DNA from: Pseudomonas vlassakiae | GTDB lineage: Bacteria > Pseudomonadota > Gammaproteobacteria > Pseudomonadales > Pseudomonadaceae | Length of the DNA: 64,000 nucleotides | Assembly: GCF_014269035.2 (NCBI RefSeq) | Contig: NZ_JABWRP020000018.1 | Location: 44,033-108,032 of the forward strand | Direction: 5' to 3' | Position numbers and translations under genes: made by a program | Notes under the pieces: model-generated | Seen by the model: the letters and a program-made list of their open reading frames with translations, nothing else | What the model was told of the DNA's origin: nothing | Databases searched by the model: none | Shown here: in pieces, positions 35,643 through 44,688 of the stretch | Layout: each line of letters begins with the position of its first letter | Numbering within the stretch: position 1 is the stretch's first letter

Positions 35643-38474
35643 TTAGACAGTGAAGGCGTCTTGCAGCAGTTTCTCCTGCTGCTCGGCGTGCTTCGATGCG
35701 TAACCACAGGCTGGCGCGGCGGAAGCGTCGCGGCCGGCGTATTCCAGGACCAGTGCCTTGTTGTGGCGGCCCAGGATCCGGCGCATGTGGTGCTGACTGC
35801 TGTACCAGGCGCCCTGGTTCATCGGTTCTTCCTGGCACCAGACCGCATGCTTGAGGTTGGTGTATTGCGCCAGGATTTCGACCAGATCGTCCTCAGGGAA
35901 CGGATACAGCTGTTCCAGACGCAGGATCGCGATGTCTTCGCGGCCTTCGGCACGGCGTTTTTCCAGCAGGTCGTAGTAGACCTTGCCGCCGCACAGGATC
36001 AGGCGTTCGACCTTGGCCGGATCGAGGCTGTCGATTTCCGGGATCACGGTCTGGAACGAGCCTTCGGCCAGATCTTCCAGGGTCGAGACGGCCAGCTTGT
36101 GGCGCAGCAGCGACTTCGGCGTGAGGACAATCAGCGGCTTGCGCAGCGGGCGAATGACCTGACGACGCAGCAGGTGGTAGATCTGTGCCGGGGTGGTCGG
36201 TACGCAGACCTGGATGTTGTGCTCGGCGCACAGCTGCAGGTAACGCTCCAGACGCGCGGAGGAGTGCTCCGGCCCCTGCCCTTCATAACCGTGTGGCAGC
36301 AGCATGGTCAGACCGCACAGGCGGCCCCACTTGTGCTCGCCGCTGGTGATGAACTGGTCGATCACCACCTGGGCACCGTTGGCGAAGTCGCCGAACTGAG
36401 CTTCCCAGATCACCAGCGCGTTCGGCGTGGTGGTCGAGTAGCCGTATTCGAACGCCAATACCGCCTCTTCCGACAGGAAGGAGTCGTACAGTTCGAAACG
36501 CGGCTGGCCCGGGAACAGGTTCTTCAGCGGTACGTAGGTGCTGGCGTCCTTCTGGTTGTGCAGCACCGCATGACGGTGCGAGAAGGTGCCACGGCCGATG
36601 TCCTGGCCGGTCATGCGGATCGGGTGACCTTCGAACTGCAGCGTGGCGTAAGCCATGGTCTCTGCATAACCCCAGTTGATCGGCAAGCCACCGGCCTGCA
36701 TCTTCTGGCGATCTTCGTAGATCTTCGCGACCTGACGCTGGACGACGAAGCCTTCCGGCAGTTCCAGCAGCTTGGCCGACAGGTCCTGCAGGGTCTTGAG
36801 GTCGAAGCGGGTATCGTGACGCGCAGTCCAGGCATGGCCCAGGTACGGACGCCAGTCGACGAACAGCTCGCGGTTCGGCTCCTTGACCAGGCTCTTCACC
36901 ACGTGCAGGCCGTTGTCCAGGGCGTTGCGGTACTCATCGATCTTGGCCTGAGCGCGCTCGGCGTCGATGCGACCGGCCTGGATCAGCGAATCGGCATACA
37001 GCTCACGGGTGGTGCGCTGCTTGGAGATCTGCTGGTACATCAGCGGCTGGGTGCCGTTCGGCTCGTCGGCCTCGTTGTGGCCGCGACGACGGTAGCAGAC
37101 CAGGTCGATGACCACGTCACGCTTGAACTGCATGCGGTAATCGATAGCCAGCTGAGTCACGAACAGCACGGCTTCCGGATCGTCACCGTTGACGTGCAGG
37201 ATCGGCGCCTGAATCATCTTGGCGACGTCGGTTGCATACTCGGTGGAACGTGCGTCCAGCGGGTTGCTGATGGTGAAACCGACCTGGTTGTTGATCACGA
37301 TGTGCACGGTACCGCCGGTCTTGAAACCGCGGGTCTGCGACATCTGGAAGGTTTCCATGACCACGCCCTGGCCAGCGAACGCGGCGTCGCCGTGGATCGA
37401 GATCGGCAGAACCTTGTCACCCACGGTGTCGTTGCGACGGTCCTGACGGGCGCGCACCGAACCTTCCACCACTGGCGAGACGATTTCCAGGTGGGACGGG
37501 TTGAACGCCATGGCCAGGTGCACTTCGCCACCCGGGGTCATCACGTTGGAGGAGAAGCCCTGGTGATACTTCACGTCACCGGAGCCCAGCTCGTTCATCT
37601 TCTTGCCTTCGAACTCGTCGAACAGCTCGCGCGGGTTCTTGCCGAAGGTGTTGACCAGCACGTTCAGACGGCCGCGGTGGGCCATGCCGATCACGACTTC
37701 CTTGGTGCCGTAGGAACCGGAGCGCTGGATCATCTCGTCCAGCATCGGGATCAGGCTTTCGCCGCCCTCGAGGCCGAAACGCTTGGTGCCTGGATACTTG
37801 GTGCCCAGGTACTTCTCGAGACCTTCACCGGCGGTCACGCGCTCGAGCAGGTGCGTCTGCACGTCGACCGAGAACTCCGGACGGCCGCGCACGCTTTCCA
37901 GACGCTGCTGGAACCAGCTGCGCTGCTCGGAATCGACGATGTGGGTGAACTCGGCGCCAATGGTGCGACAATATGTCTTCTGGAGCGCCTCGAAGATCTC
38001 GCGTAGGCTCGCCTCCTCTTTGCCGATGAACAGGTCGCCGGCACGGAAGGTCGTATCAAGATCGGCATTGGTCAAGCCGTAGTGATTGATCGACAGGTCT
38101 ACAGGCGCAGGTCGCTGCCACAACCCCAACGGGTCGAGCTTGGCAGCCTGATGGCCGCGCATACGATAGGCCTGGATCAGTCGCAGAACTTCAACCTGCT
38201 TCTTCTCGTGTTCTGTGCTCACGCTCCCGGCGGAAACCGGTTGTGCGCGGCGCTGGTTCTTTGCCAGCAGTACGAAATGGTCGCGGATCGTCGAGTGCGA
38301 TACATCGGTAGCGGTGCTGCCGTCGGCTGGCAACTTCTGGAAGTAAGTGCGCCACTCTTCTGGCACAGCGTTAGGGTCGTGCAGGTAGAGCTCGTAGAGC
38401 TCTTCCACATATGCAGCGTTACCACCTGAAAGGTGGGCGCTATCCCACATGCGCTGCATCACGCTTTCTTGCAT
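35643..38474 (-). CDS. sucA: 2-oxoglutarate dehydrogenase E1 component
   Basis: 943 aa thiamine-diphosphate enzyme that decarboxylates 2-oxoglutarate. It begins with the E2-binding N-terminal segment (LSGGNAAYVEELYELYLHDP). The ThDP/Mg site is in SIHGDAAFAGQGVVMET and VINNQVGFTISNP; YRRRGHNEADEP and the C-terminal CQEEPMNQGAWY are also typical. 42 bp upstream of sucB. Confidence 0.98.
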   Translation of the reverse strand: MQESVMQRMWDSAHLSGGNAAYVEELYELYLHDPNAVPEEWRTYFQKLPADGSTATDVSHSTIRDHFVLLAKNQRRAQPVSAGSVSTEHEKKQVEVLRLIQAYRMRGHQAAKLDPLGLWQRPAPVDLSINHYGLTNADLDTTFRAGDLFIGKEEASLREIFEALQKTYCRTIGAEFTHIVDSEQRSWFQQRLESVRGRPEFSVDVQTHLLERVTAGEGLEKYLGTKYPGTKRFGLEGGESLIPMLDEMIQRSGSYGTKEVVIGMAHRGRLNVLVNTFGKNPRELFDEFEGKKMNELGSGDVKYHQGFSSNVMTPGGEVHLAMAFNPSHLEIVSPVVEGSVRARQDRRNDTVGDKVLPISIHGDAAFAGQGVVMETFQMSQTRGFKTGGTVHIVINNQVGFTISNPLDARSTEYATDVAKMIQAPILHVNGDDPEAVLFVTQLAIDYRMQFKRDVVIDLVCYRRRGHNEADEPNGTQPLMYQQISKQRTTRELYADSLIQAGRIDAERAQAKIDEYRNALDNGLHVVKSLVKEPNRELFVDWRPYLGHAWTARHDTRFDLKTLQDLSAKLLELPEGFVVQRQVAKIYEDRQKMQAGGLPINWGYAETMAYATLQFEGHPIRMTGQDIGRGTFSHRHAVLHNQKDASTYVPLKNLFPGQPRFELYDSFLSEEAVLAFEYGYSTTTPNALVIWEAQFGDFANGAQVVIDQFITSGEHKWGRLCGLTMLLPHGYEGQGPEHSSARLERYLQLCAEHNIQVCVPTTPAQIYHLLRRQVIRPLRKPLIVLTPKSLLRHKLAVSTLEDLAEGSFQTVIPEIDSLDPAKVERLILCGGKVYYDLLEKRRAEGREDIAILRLEQLYPFPEDDLVEILAQYTNLKHAVWCQEEPMNQGAWYSSQHHMRRILGRHNKALVLEYAGRDASAAPACGYASKHAEQQEKLLQDAFTV

Positions 38475-38720
38475 GCTTGGTCACCCTCGGTTAGGGGACT
38501 GATCGGCGAGAGCCACAGCAAACCTGGAAAAGTCCGAATAAAGCGACTGAACCACGCCACTTGGATCCTGCTGATTTTCCGGGTACCAGCCCGGAAAGCC
38601 CCTGCTGGTCTCATATCTTCATAGGTATCGAGCGCGGGCTTTTTGGGTCCTTGCTCAGGTTTTACCTCAGTGCGGGCTCAGCGCCCGCACCTCGGCTTAC
38701 TGCAGTTACAACGCTTTGTA
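38475..38720. other. sdhB-sucA intergenic region
   Basis: 246 bp with no gene. The clearest element is a hairpin GTGCGGGC/GCCCGCAC (38670-38690) just after sdhB. On the minus strand no U-tract follows, so it is more likely an mRNA 3' stabiliser or attenuator between the sdh and suc parts of the operon than a full terminator. An internal suc promoter could lie here; I could not identify one. Confidence 0.45.
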
Positions 38721-39425
38721 TCAGGTGCCGCTTTGCAGCAGCATGTTACGTACGTGACCGATTGCCTTGGTCGGGTTCAGACCCTTCGGGCAAACGTTGA
38801 CGCAGTTCATGATCCCGCGGCAGCGGAATACGCTGAACGGGTCATCCAGGGACGCCAGGCGCTCCTGGGTCTTGGTGTCACGGCTGTCGGCCAGGAAACG
38901 GTAGGCTTGCAGCAGAGCGGCCGGGCCCAGGAACTTGTCGGGGTTCCACCAGAACGACGGGCAGGAGGTCGAGCAGCAAGCGCACAGGATGCACTCGTAC
39001 AGACCGTCCAGCTTGTCGCGGTCTTCCGGCGACTGCAGACGCTCGATGGCCGGAGCCGGCGTATCGTTCTGCAGGAACGGCTTCACCTTCTCGTACTGCT
39101 TGTAGAAGATGCTCATGTCGACCACCAGGTCACGAATGACCGGCAGGCCTGGCAGCGGACGCAGGACCAGCTTGTTACCCTTGACCACGCCCGACAGCGG
39201 GGTGATGCAGGCCAGGCCGTTCTTGCCGTTCATGTTCATGCCATCGGAACCGCAAACGCCTTCGCGGCAGGAGCGACGGTACGAGAAGCCCTCGTCCTTT
39301 TCCTTGATCAGCGCCAGCACGTCCAGCACCATAAGGTCCTTGCCACCGGTATCGACGTCGAACGACTCCATCTTGGGCGCCGAGTCGGTGTCCGGGTTGT
39401 AACGATAAACTTCGACTTTCAACAT
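38721..39425 (-). CDS. sdhB: Succinate dehydrogenase iron-sulfur subunit
   Basis: 234 aa. Three Fe-S clusters are marked by CREGVCGSDGMNMNGKNGLAC (2Fe-2S), CILCACCSTSCPSFWW (4Fe-4S) and CVNVCPKGLNP (3Fe-4S). Transfers electrons from SdhA to quinone in complex II. ATG 39425 with AAGGGTGG upstream is preferred; an in-frame GTG three codons earlier is possible. Confidence 0.97.
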   Translation of the reverse strand: MLKVEVYRYNPDTDSAPKMESFDVDTGGKDLMVLDVLALIKEKDEGFSYRRSCREGVCGSDGMNMNGKNGLACITPLSGVVKGNKLVLRPLPGLPVIRDLVVDMSIFYKQYEKVKPFLQNDTPAPAIERLQSPEDRDKLDGLYECILCACCSTSCPSFWWNPDKFLGPAALLQAYRFLADSRDTKTQERLASLDDPFSVFRCRGIMNCVNVCPKGLNPTKAIGHVRNMLLQSGT

Positions 39426-39436
39426 AGCAGCCACCC

Positions 39437-41209
39437 TTAGTAAGTCCGGACTTTTGGTTCGAAGGCTGGAACAGTCTTCGGCGCAAAGTTGACACCACGC
39501 TTGGCGACGCGCTTCTCACCCGGGTAGTACAGGGTGTGGCACAGCCAGTTTTCGTCGTCACGGTCTTCGAAGTCTTCACGGGCGTGAGCGCCGCGGGACT
39601 CTTTACGGGCTTCGGCCGCAATGGCGGTAGCTTCGGCGACTTCCAGCAGGTTCTGCAGCTCCAGCGCCTCGATACGCGCGGTGTTGAAGGCCTTGGACTT
39701 GTCGTTGATCTTGACGTTGGCGATGCGCTCACGCAGGCCAGCCAGCTGCTCGATACCCTTCTGCATGTATTCGCCAGTACGGAATACACCGAAGTAGTTC
39801 TGCATGCAGCTCTGCAGCTCACGCTTCAGGCTGGCAACGTCTTCACCGGAAGTACGCTCGTTGAGCTTGTTCAGGCGGTTCAGGGCGACATCGATATCGG
39901 TATCGCTGGCGTCGCGGTATTCCACGCCTTCGCTCAGCGACTTCTCCAGGTGCAGGCCGGCGGCGCGGCCGAACACCACCAGGTCGAGCAGCGAGTTGCC
40001 GCCCAGGCGGTTGGCACCGTGTACCGATACGCACGCCACTTCACCTACGGCGAACAGACCTGGAATGATCTGGTCCTTGCCTTCGGCGTCCATGGTGATG
40101 GCCTGGCCATGAATGTTGGTGGCAACACCACCCATCATGTAGTGGCAGGTCGGAACGACCGGGACCGGCGCGACGACCGGGTCGACGTGGGCGAAGGTCT
40201 TGGACAGTTCGCAGATACCTGGCAGGCGGCTGTGCAGCACTTCCTCGCCCAGGTGGTCCAGCTTCAGCAGCACGTGGTCCTTGTTCGGGCCCACGCCGTT
40301 GCCGGCGATGATTTCCTTGACCATGGAACGGGCAACCACGTCGCGGCCAGCCAGGTCCTTCGCGTTCGGCGCGTAACGCTCCATGAAGCGCTCGCCGTGG
40401 GCGTTGATCAGGTAGCCACCTTCACCGCGGCAACCTTCGGTGACCAGTACACCGGCGCCGGCAATACCGGTCGGGTGGAACTGCCACATTTCGATGTCCT
40501 GTACCGGTACGCCTGCACGCAGGGCCATGCCGATACCGTCACCGGTGTTGATCAGGGCGTTGGTGGTGGAGGCGTAGATACGGCCGGCACCGCCAGTGGC
40601 CAGTACGGTGGCCTTGGACTTGATGTACAGGGTTTCGCCGGTTTCGATGCAGATCGCGATCACACCCACGAATGCGCCGTCCTGGTTCTTCACCAGGTCA
40701 ACGGCGTAGTACTCGTTGAGGAAGGTGGTGCCGGCCTTGAGGTTGCCCTGGTACAGGGTGTGCAGCAACGCGTGACCGGTACGGTCGGATGCAGCACAGG
40801 TACGGGCGGCCTGGCCACCTTTACCGAAGTCCTTGGACTGGCCACCGAACGGGCGCTGGTAGATGCGGCCGGTTTCGGTACGCGAGAACGGCAGGCCCAT
40901 GTGGTCCAGCTCGAAGACCGCAGCCGGGCCTTCCTGACACATGTATTCGATAGCGTCCTGGTCACCGATGTAGTCGGAGCCCTTGACGGTATCGTACATG
41001 TGCCAGCGCCAGTCGTCGTTCGGGTCGGCCGAAGCGATGGCGCAAGTGATGCCGCCCTGGGCGGATACAGTGTGCGAACGGGTCGGGAAGACCTTGGTGA
41101 CTACGGCAGTCTTGTGACCGCCCTGGGCCAGCTGCAGCGCTGCGCGCATGCCGGCACCGCCGCCACCGATGATGATGGCGTCGAAGGAAATGGTTGGAAT
41201 GCTAGCCAT
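39437..41209 (-). CDS. sdhA: Succinate dehydrogenase flavoprotein subunit
   Basis: 590 aa catalytic subunit of complex II. FAD-binding GGGGAGMRAALQLAQGG, the His for covalent FAD in PTRSHTVSAQGG, substrate-site motifs HPTGIAGAGVLVTEGCRGEGG and HGANRLGGNSLLDLVVFGRAAG. It begins 3 nt after the sdhD stop. Confidence 0.98.
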   Translation of the reverse strand: MASIPTISFDAIIIGGGGAGMRAALQLAQGGHKTAVVTKVFPTRSHTVSAQGGITCAIASADPNDDWRWHMYDTVKGSDYIGDQDAIEYMCQEGPAAVFELDHMGLPFSRTETGRIYQRPFGGQSKDFGKGGQAARTCAASDRTGHALLHTLYQGNLKAGTTFLNEYYAVDLVKNQDGAFVGVIAICIETGETLYIKSKATVLATGGAGRIYASTTNALINTGDGIGMALRAGVPVQDIEMWQFHPTGIAGAGVLVTEGCRGEGGYLINAHGERFMERYAPNAKDLAGRDVVARSMVKEIIAGNGVGPNKDHVLLKLDHLGEEVLHSRLPGICELSKTFAHVDPVVAPVPVVPTCHYMMGGVATNIHGQAITMDAEGKDQIIPGLFAVGEVACVSVHGANRLGGNSLLDLVVFGRAAGLHLEKSLSEGVEYRDASDTDIDVALNRLNKLNERTSGEDVASLKRELQSCMQNYFGVFRTGEYMQKGIEQLAGLRERIANVKINDKSKAFNTARIEALELQNLLEVAEATAIAAEARKESRGAHAREDFEDRDDENWLCHTLYYPGEKRVAKRGVNFAPKTVPAFEPKVRTY

Positions 41210-41212
41210 GGA

Positions 41213-41581
41213 TCAGATACCCCAGAGAATCTGCACACCCCAGACGAAGTAAGCGAACATCGCAACGCCGCATACCGCCTGGAACAGGAAACGAATCGCA
41301 GTCGCCGACTTGCCGAACGACATCGGCGTCAGGTAGTCGGTGGCGATGGTCCACATGCCGACCCAGGCGTGAGCGCCAAGGGCAACCAGGGCCAGCAGAC
41401 TGAAGATCCGCATCGCGTTGTTGGAGAACAGACCATGCCACTGGGTGTAGTCGATGCCTGGGTGGCAGACCACGTAGCCGATCAGGAAAATGAAGTAAGC
41501 CGCGAGAACGACCGCCGATACGCGCTGCGCCATCCAGTCATAGAGGCCCGAACGCGACAGGTTCGTGACATTGGTTACCAT
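41213..41581 (-). CDS. sdhD: Succinate dehydrogenase membrane anchor subunit D
   Basis: 122 aa, three membrane helices (VSAVVLAAYFIFLIGYVV, IFSLLALVALGAHAWVGMW, AIRFLFQAVCGVAMFAYFVW). The His in LGAHAWVGMW is the likely haem b ligand. The ATG at 41581 is used because the codon two positions upstream is TTG. It overlaps sdhC by 7 nt. Confidence 0.95.
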   Translation of the reverse strand: MVTNVTNLSRSGLYDWMAQRVSAVVLAAYFIFLIGYVVCHPGIDYTQWHGLFSNNAMRIFSLLALVALGAHAWVGMWTIATDYLTPMSFGKSATAIRFLFQAVCGVAMFAYFVWGVQILWGI

Positions 41582-41961
41582 ACCCAAACTCCCACCAGAA
41601 CGATCAGCACCACGGAGATGACGATCACGATTTTCGAGCCCAGCTTGCCGCCTTCCAGCGTCTCACCGATGCCCATGTCCATGATCAGGTGGCGTACACC
41701 TGCCACGAGGTGATAAAGCAGGGCGGACAGCAGGCCCCAGGTCACGAACTTGGCCAGCGGGCTGGTCAGACACGCCTTCACCTCACCGAAGCCTTCCTCG
41801 GAACCCAGCGACTTGCCCAGTGCATAAAGCATGATGGCAAGGCCGAGGAACAGGATGACGCCGGAGATACGGTGCAGAATGGACGTGTACGCAGTGACAG
41901 GAAGCTTGATGGTCCTTAGGTCTAGGTTTACAGGTCGTTGGCTTTTCACGGCTTTTTTCAC
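41575..41961 (-). CDS. sdhC: Succinate dehydrogenase cytochrome b subunit C
   Basis: 128 aa, starting at GTG 41961 (product begins MKKAVKSQRP). The family motif RTIKLPVTAYTSILHRISGVILF and LLYHLVAGVRHLIMDMG (haem His) are present, with three helices. First gene of the long sdhCDAB-sucAB-lpd-sucCD unit. Confidence 0.95.
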   Translation of the reverse strand: MKKAVKSQRPVNLDLRTIKLPVTAYTSILHRISGVILFLGLAIMLYALGKSLGSEEGFGEVKACLTSPLAKFVTWGLLSALLYHLVAGVRHLIMDMGIGETLEGGKLGSKIVIVISVVLIVLVGVWVW

Positions 41962-42083
41962 ACTGAAGAGCCCCTAGCGAATCAGGGCAAAGTTGTTGGT
42001 AAGTGTACTGGTCAGGTACCCACCACCCAGGGAACGGCGACCCCAGCAGTTCGGGCTTGCAAGCCCATGGGAGTCGGGTGCCG

Positions 42084-42112
42084 AGTATAGACAGTTAGGC
42101 TGCTTATGACAA
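42084..42112 (-). promoter_or_regulatory. Sigma-70 promoter of sdhCDAB
   Basis: Minus strand TTGTCA (42112-42107), 17 bp, TATACT (42089-42084). Transcription would begin near 42077, giving a leader of about 115 nt with a perfect palindrome GGGCTTGCAAGCCC at 42053-42066. Confidence 0.75.
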
Positions 42113-42226
42113 CGTGACGGGGTAGCCCAAATAGCGGATTGCCTTTAGCGAGCAAAAGGCGTAAATGGGCGAGAATTTCGTGAAAAATCAGGCCTCGAAG
42201 GCCGTTTCAACCAGCCTTTAGGCAAA

Positions 42227-42254
42227 TTGACATTCGAATTTACTTCTCTATAGT
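42227..42254 (+). promoter_or_regulatory. Sigma-70 promoter of gltA
   Basis: TTGACA (42227-42232), 16 bp, TATAGT (42249-42254), about 50 nt upstream of the AGGAGG ribosome site at 42302-42307 and the gltA ATG. The whole 41962-42311 gap is accounted for by this and the divergent sdh promoter. Confidence 0.8.
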
Positions 42255-42311
42255 GGTGCGGGCCCTGCGTGGGGGGCTGTCTGATGATTTCAAGCATTAA
42301 TAGGAGGCCAC

Positions 42312-43601
42312 ATGGCTGACAAAAAAGCGCAGTTGGTCATCGAGGGCGCTGCCCCCGTCGAGCTGCCCATTTTAACCGGCACCGTTGGTCCTGATGTAAT
42401 CGACGTCCGCGGGTTGGGGGCCACTGGTCACTTCACCTTCGATCCTGGTTTCATGGCGACTGCCTCGTGCGAGTCGAAGATCACCTACATCGACGGCGAC
42501 AAAGGCGTGCTGCTGCACCGCGGCTACCCGATCGAACAGCTCGCCGAGCAATCGGATTACCTGGAAACCTGCTACCTGCTGCTCAACGGCGAATTGCCGA
42601 ATGCCGAGCAGAAGGCCCAGTTCGTCAGCACCGTCAAGAACCACACCATGGTTCACGAACAGCTGAAGTCCTTCTTCAACGGTTTCCGCCGCGACGCACA
42701 CCCGATGGCGGTGATGTGCGGCGTGGTCGGCGCCCTGTCGGCGTTCTACCACGACTCCCTGGACATCAATAACCCGCAACACCGCGAAATCTCCGCGGTG
42801 CGCCTGGTCGCCAAGATGCCGACCCTGGCCGCAATGGTTTACAAGTACTCCATGGGCCAGCCGATGATGTACCCGCGCAACGACTTGTCGTACGCGGAAA
42901 ACTTCCTGCACATGATGTTCAACACCCCGTGCGAGATCAAACCGATCAGTCCGGTACTGGCCAAGGCGATGGACCGGATCTTCATCCTCCACGCCGATCA
43001 CGAGCAGAACGCCTCCACCTCGACCGTGCGCCTGGCAGGCTCGTCGGGCGCCAACCCGTTCGCCTGTATCGCTGCCGGCATCGCCGCACTGTGGGGCCCG
43101 GCCCATGGCGGCGCGAACGAAGCGGTGCTGACCATGCTCGATGAAATTGGCGATGTTTCCAACATCGACAAGTACATCGCCAAGGCCAAGGACAAGAACG
43201 ACCCGTTCAAGCTGATGGGCTTCGGTCACCGGGTTTACAAGAACCGTGACCCGCGCGCCACCGTGATGAAGAAGACCTGCGACGAAGTCCTGGGCGAGCT
43301 GGGCATCAAGAACGATCCGCAGCTGGAACTGGCCATGCGCCTGGAAGAGATCGCCCTCACCGATCCGTACTTCATCGAGCGCTCGCTGTACCCGAACGTC
43401 GACTTCTACTCGGGCATCATCCTGAAGGCGATCGGCATTCCGACCAGCATGTTCACCGTGATCTTCGCCCTGGCACGCACCGTCGGCTGGATCTCGCACT
43501 GGAAAGAAATGCTCTCCAGCCCGTACAAGATCGGCCGCCCTCGCCAGCTCTACACCGGCGAACTGCAGCGCGACATCGTCGAGCTGAAGGACCGCAAGTA
43601 A
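42312..43601 (+). CDS. gltA: Citrate synthase (type II)
   Basis: 429 aa hexameric-type citrate synthase that condenses acetyl-CoA and oxaloacetate. Catalytic residues: His in LHADHEQNASTSTVRLAGSS, His in GFGHRVYKNRDPRA, Asp in YPNVDFYSGI. Divergent from sdhC, as in other gamma-proteobacteria. Confidence 0.98.
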   Translation: MADKKAQLVIEGAAPVELPILTGTVGPDVIDVRGLGATGHFTFDPGFMATASCESKITYIDGDKGVLLHRGYPIEQLAEQSDYLETCYLLLNGELPNAEQKAQFVSTVKNHTMVHEQLKSFFNGFRRDAHPMAVMCGVVGALSAFYHDSLDINNPQHREISAVRLVAKMPTLAAMVYKYSMGQPMMYPRNDLSYAENFLHMMFNTPCEIKPISPVLAKAMDRIFILHADHEQNASTSTVRLAGSSGANPFACIAAGIAALWGPAHGGANEAVLTMLDEIGDVSNIDKYIAKAKDKNDPFKLMGFGHRVYKNRDPRATVMKKTCDEVLGELGIKNDPQLELAMRLEEIALTDPYFIERSLYPNVDFYSGIILKAIGIPTSMFTVIFALARTVGWISHWKEMLSSPYKIGRPRQLYTGELQRDIVELKDRK

Positions 43602-43620
43602 GCCTTACCCGCCGAACGCA

Positions 43621-43648
43621 AAAGGCTGCCCTCGGGCAGCCTTTTTTA
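43621..43648 (+). terminator. gltA terminator
   Basis: AAAGGCTGCCC-TC-GGGCAGCCTTTTTT, 19 bp after the gltA stop: strong stem with a T-run. Confidence 0.94.
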
Positions 43649-43670
43649 TTGCCTTGCCGGCGAGTCGACC

Positions 43671-44279
43671 TCAGTTCTTCTCGGCCCGCTCGCGCAACGC
43701 CTTGAGGGTATTGAACGGCGAATCGACCACGAACTTGTTGGCGATCATCGAGGGCACGCTGCCGCCCGGCTCGGTGTGCACCTGGTAAGTCACTTCGGTA
43801 CTGTCACCCTTGGGCACCAGCTTCCAGAAACCTTCCACCTTCGCCACCCGCACAAAGCCCTTTTCTTCCGGGATATACGTTGGCTCTTCTTTGAGGTTTC
43901 GCGTCAAGCTGCCATCCGCACCCTTGACCGTGGTCACGCGCAACACCGAGTCCCGGGGCGTCACCGGCCACGGTGTATTGAACTGGGTGTAGGTCCAGCT
44001 CTGGTCGCCTTCGTGCTTGAGCAGCTTTTGCGACCTGCATTCGTGAATCCACGAGCAAGCCCCTGCCACATCCTCCTGCAGCGCCTGCACCTTGGCCAAT
44101 GGCGCCTTGATGACGGTCACGCCCTGGTAGGCCTTGTACTTGGAGCCCGGCACCTCACTGAGCGAGACCTTGATCCCCTCTTCGTCCTTGGCCACCTGCC
44201 AGTTCTCGGCCCAGGCCGCCGGCGCCAGCAGGACACCCATGCCACACAGCAGTGCAATACGCTTGAACGATCTCATCAT
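43671..44279 (-). CDS. START-domain exported protein
   Basis: 202 aa. Signal peptide at the N terminus (RIALLCGMGVLLAPAAWA). The rest resembles a START/SRPBCC lipid-binding fold: NWQVAKDEEGIKVSLSEVPGSKYKAYQGVTVI, WTYTQFNTPWPVTPRDSVLRVTTV, VTYQVHTEPGGSVPSMIANKFV. It may bind a hydrophobic ligand in the periplasm. It is downstream of the YkgJ-type gene by 30 bp, probably co-transcribed. Confidence 0.85.
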   Translation of the reverse strand: MMRSFKRIALLCGMGVLLAPAAWAENWQVAKDEEGIKVSLSEVPGSKYKAYQGVTVIKAPLAKVQALQEDVAGACSWIHECRSQKLLKHEGDQSWTYTQFNTPWPVTPRDSVLRVTTVKGADGSLTRNLKEEPTYIPEEKGFVRVAKVEGFWKLVPKGDSTEVTYQVHTEPGGSVPSMIANKFVVDSPFNTLKALRERAEKN

Positions 44280-44309
44280 GTTTATCCTTGTTGTCGAAGA
44301 TCCAGCCTC

Positions 44310-44564
44310 TCACGCCGCCGTCATCTGCTCCCACCAGCCAAGAATCCTGATTGCCTCGTCGCGGTTACTGCCGCACACCTCGATATCCGCCTTGAATCCA
44401 CCGCACACCGCCGGCCGCTCGGGCTTGCCGAACAGGTCACAGAGGTTTTCAGGCGTCAGGTGCAGGCAGCGCTCGCCCGCCGGCTTGCCCTGTGGCATGC
44501 GCGGCATCGCCGAGCTGATGGATGGGGCGATGCAACAGGCACCACAACCCTCACGACACTTCAT
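44310..44564 (-). CDS. YkgJ-type cysteine cluster protein
   Basis: 84 aa. Cys residues in MKCREGCGACCIAPSIS and CLHLTPENLCDLFGKPERPAVC follow the pattern of the YkgJ/CxxCxxCC family, thought to bind zinc or an Fe-S cluster. The role is unknown. A PsrA-type palindrome lies in its promoter (44623-44636). Confidence 0.88.
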   Translation of the reverse strand: MKCREGCGACCIAPSISSAMPRMPQGKPAGERCLHLTPENLCDLFGKPERPAVCGGFKADIEVCGSNRDEAIRILGWWEQMTAA

Positions 44565-44611
44565 GGCTGAATCAGGACTCCCTGGAACAAAACGGGACGA
44601 ACGTCCCTGGA

Positions 44612-44638
44612 TAGTAACCGCTCAAACATACGTTTGAA
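44612..44638 (-). promoter_or_regulatory. Candidate promoter with PsrA-type operator upstream of the YkgJ gene
   Basis: CAAAC-ATAC-GTTTG (44623-44636) matches the PsrA consensus (G/C)AAAC-N2-4-GTTT(G/C) exactly. On the minus strand it sits between a weak -35 (TTTCAA, 44638-44633) and a -10 (TACTAT, 44617-44612), a position suited to repression. Binding by PsrA or a related TetR protein is inferred. Confidence 0.5.
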
Positions 44639-44688
44639 ATTGCTGGCCCGATGAAATCTGCCGTGACCCAGCAGTCAGTTGAGCCTGC

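Noticed and set aside
32871..38006. A 1711-codon plus-strand open frame opposite lpd, sucB and sucA
   Set aside because: Complete overlap with three well-defined TCA genes; the predicted protein is low-complexity and without family features.
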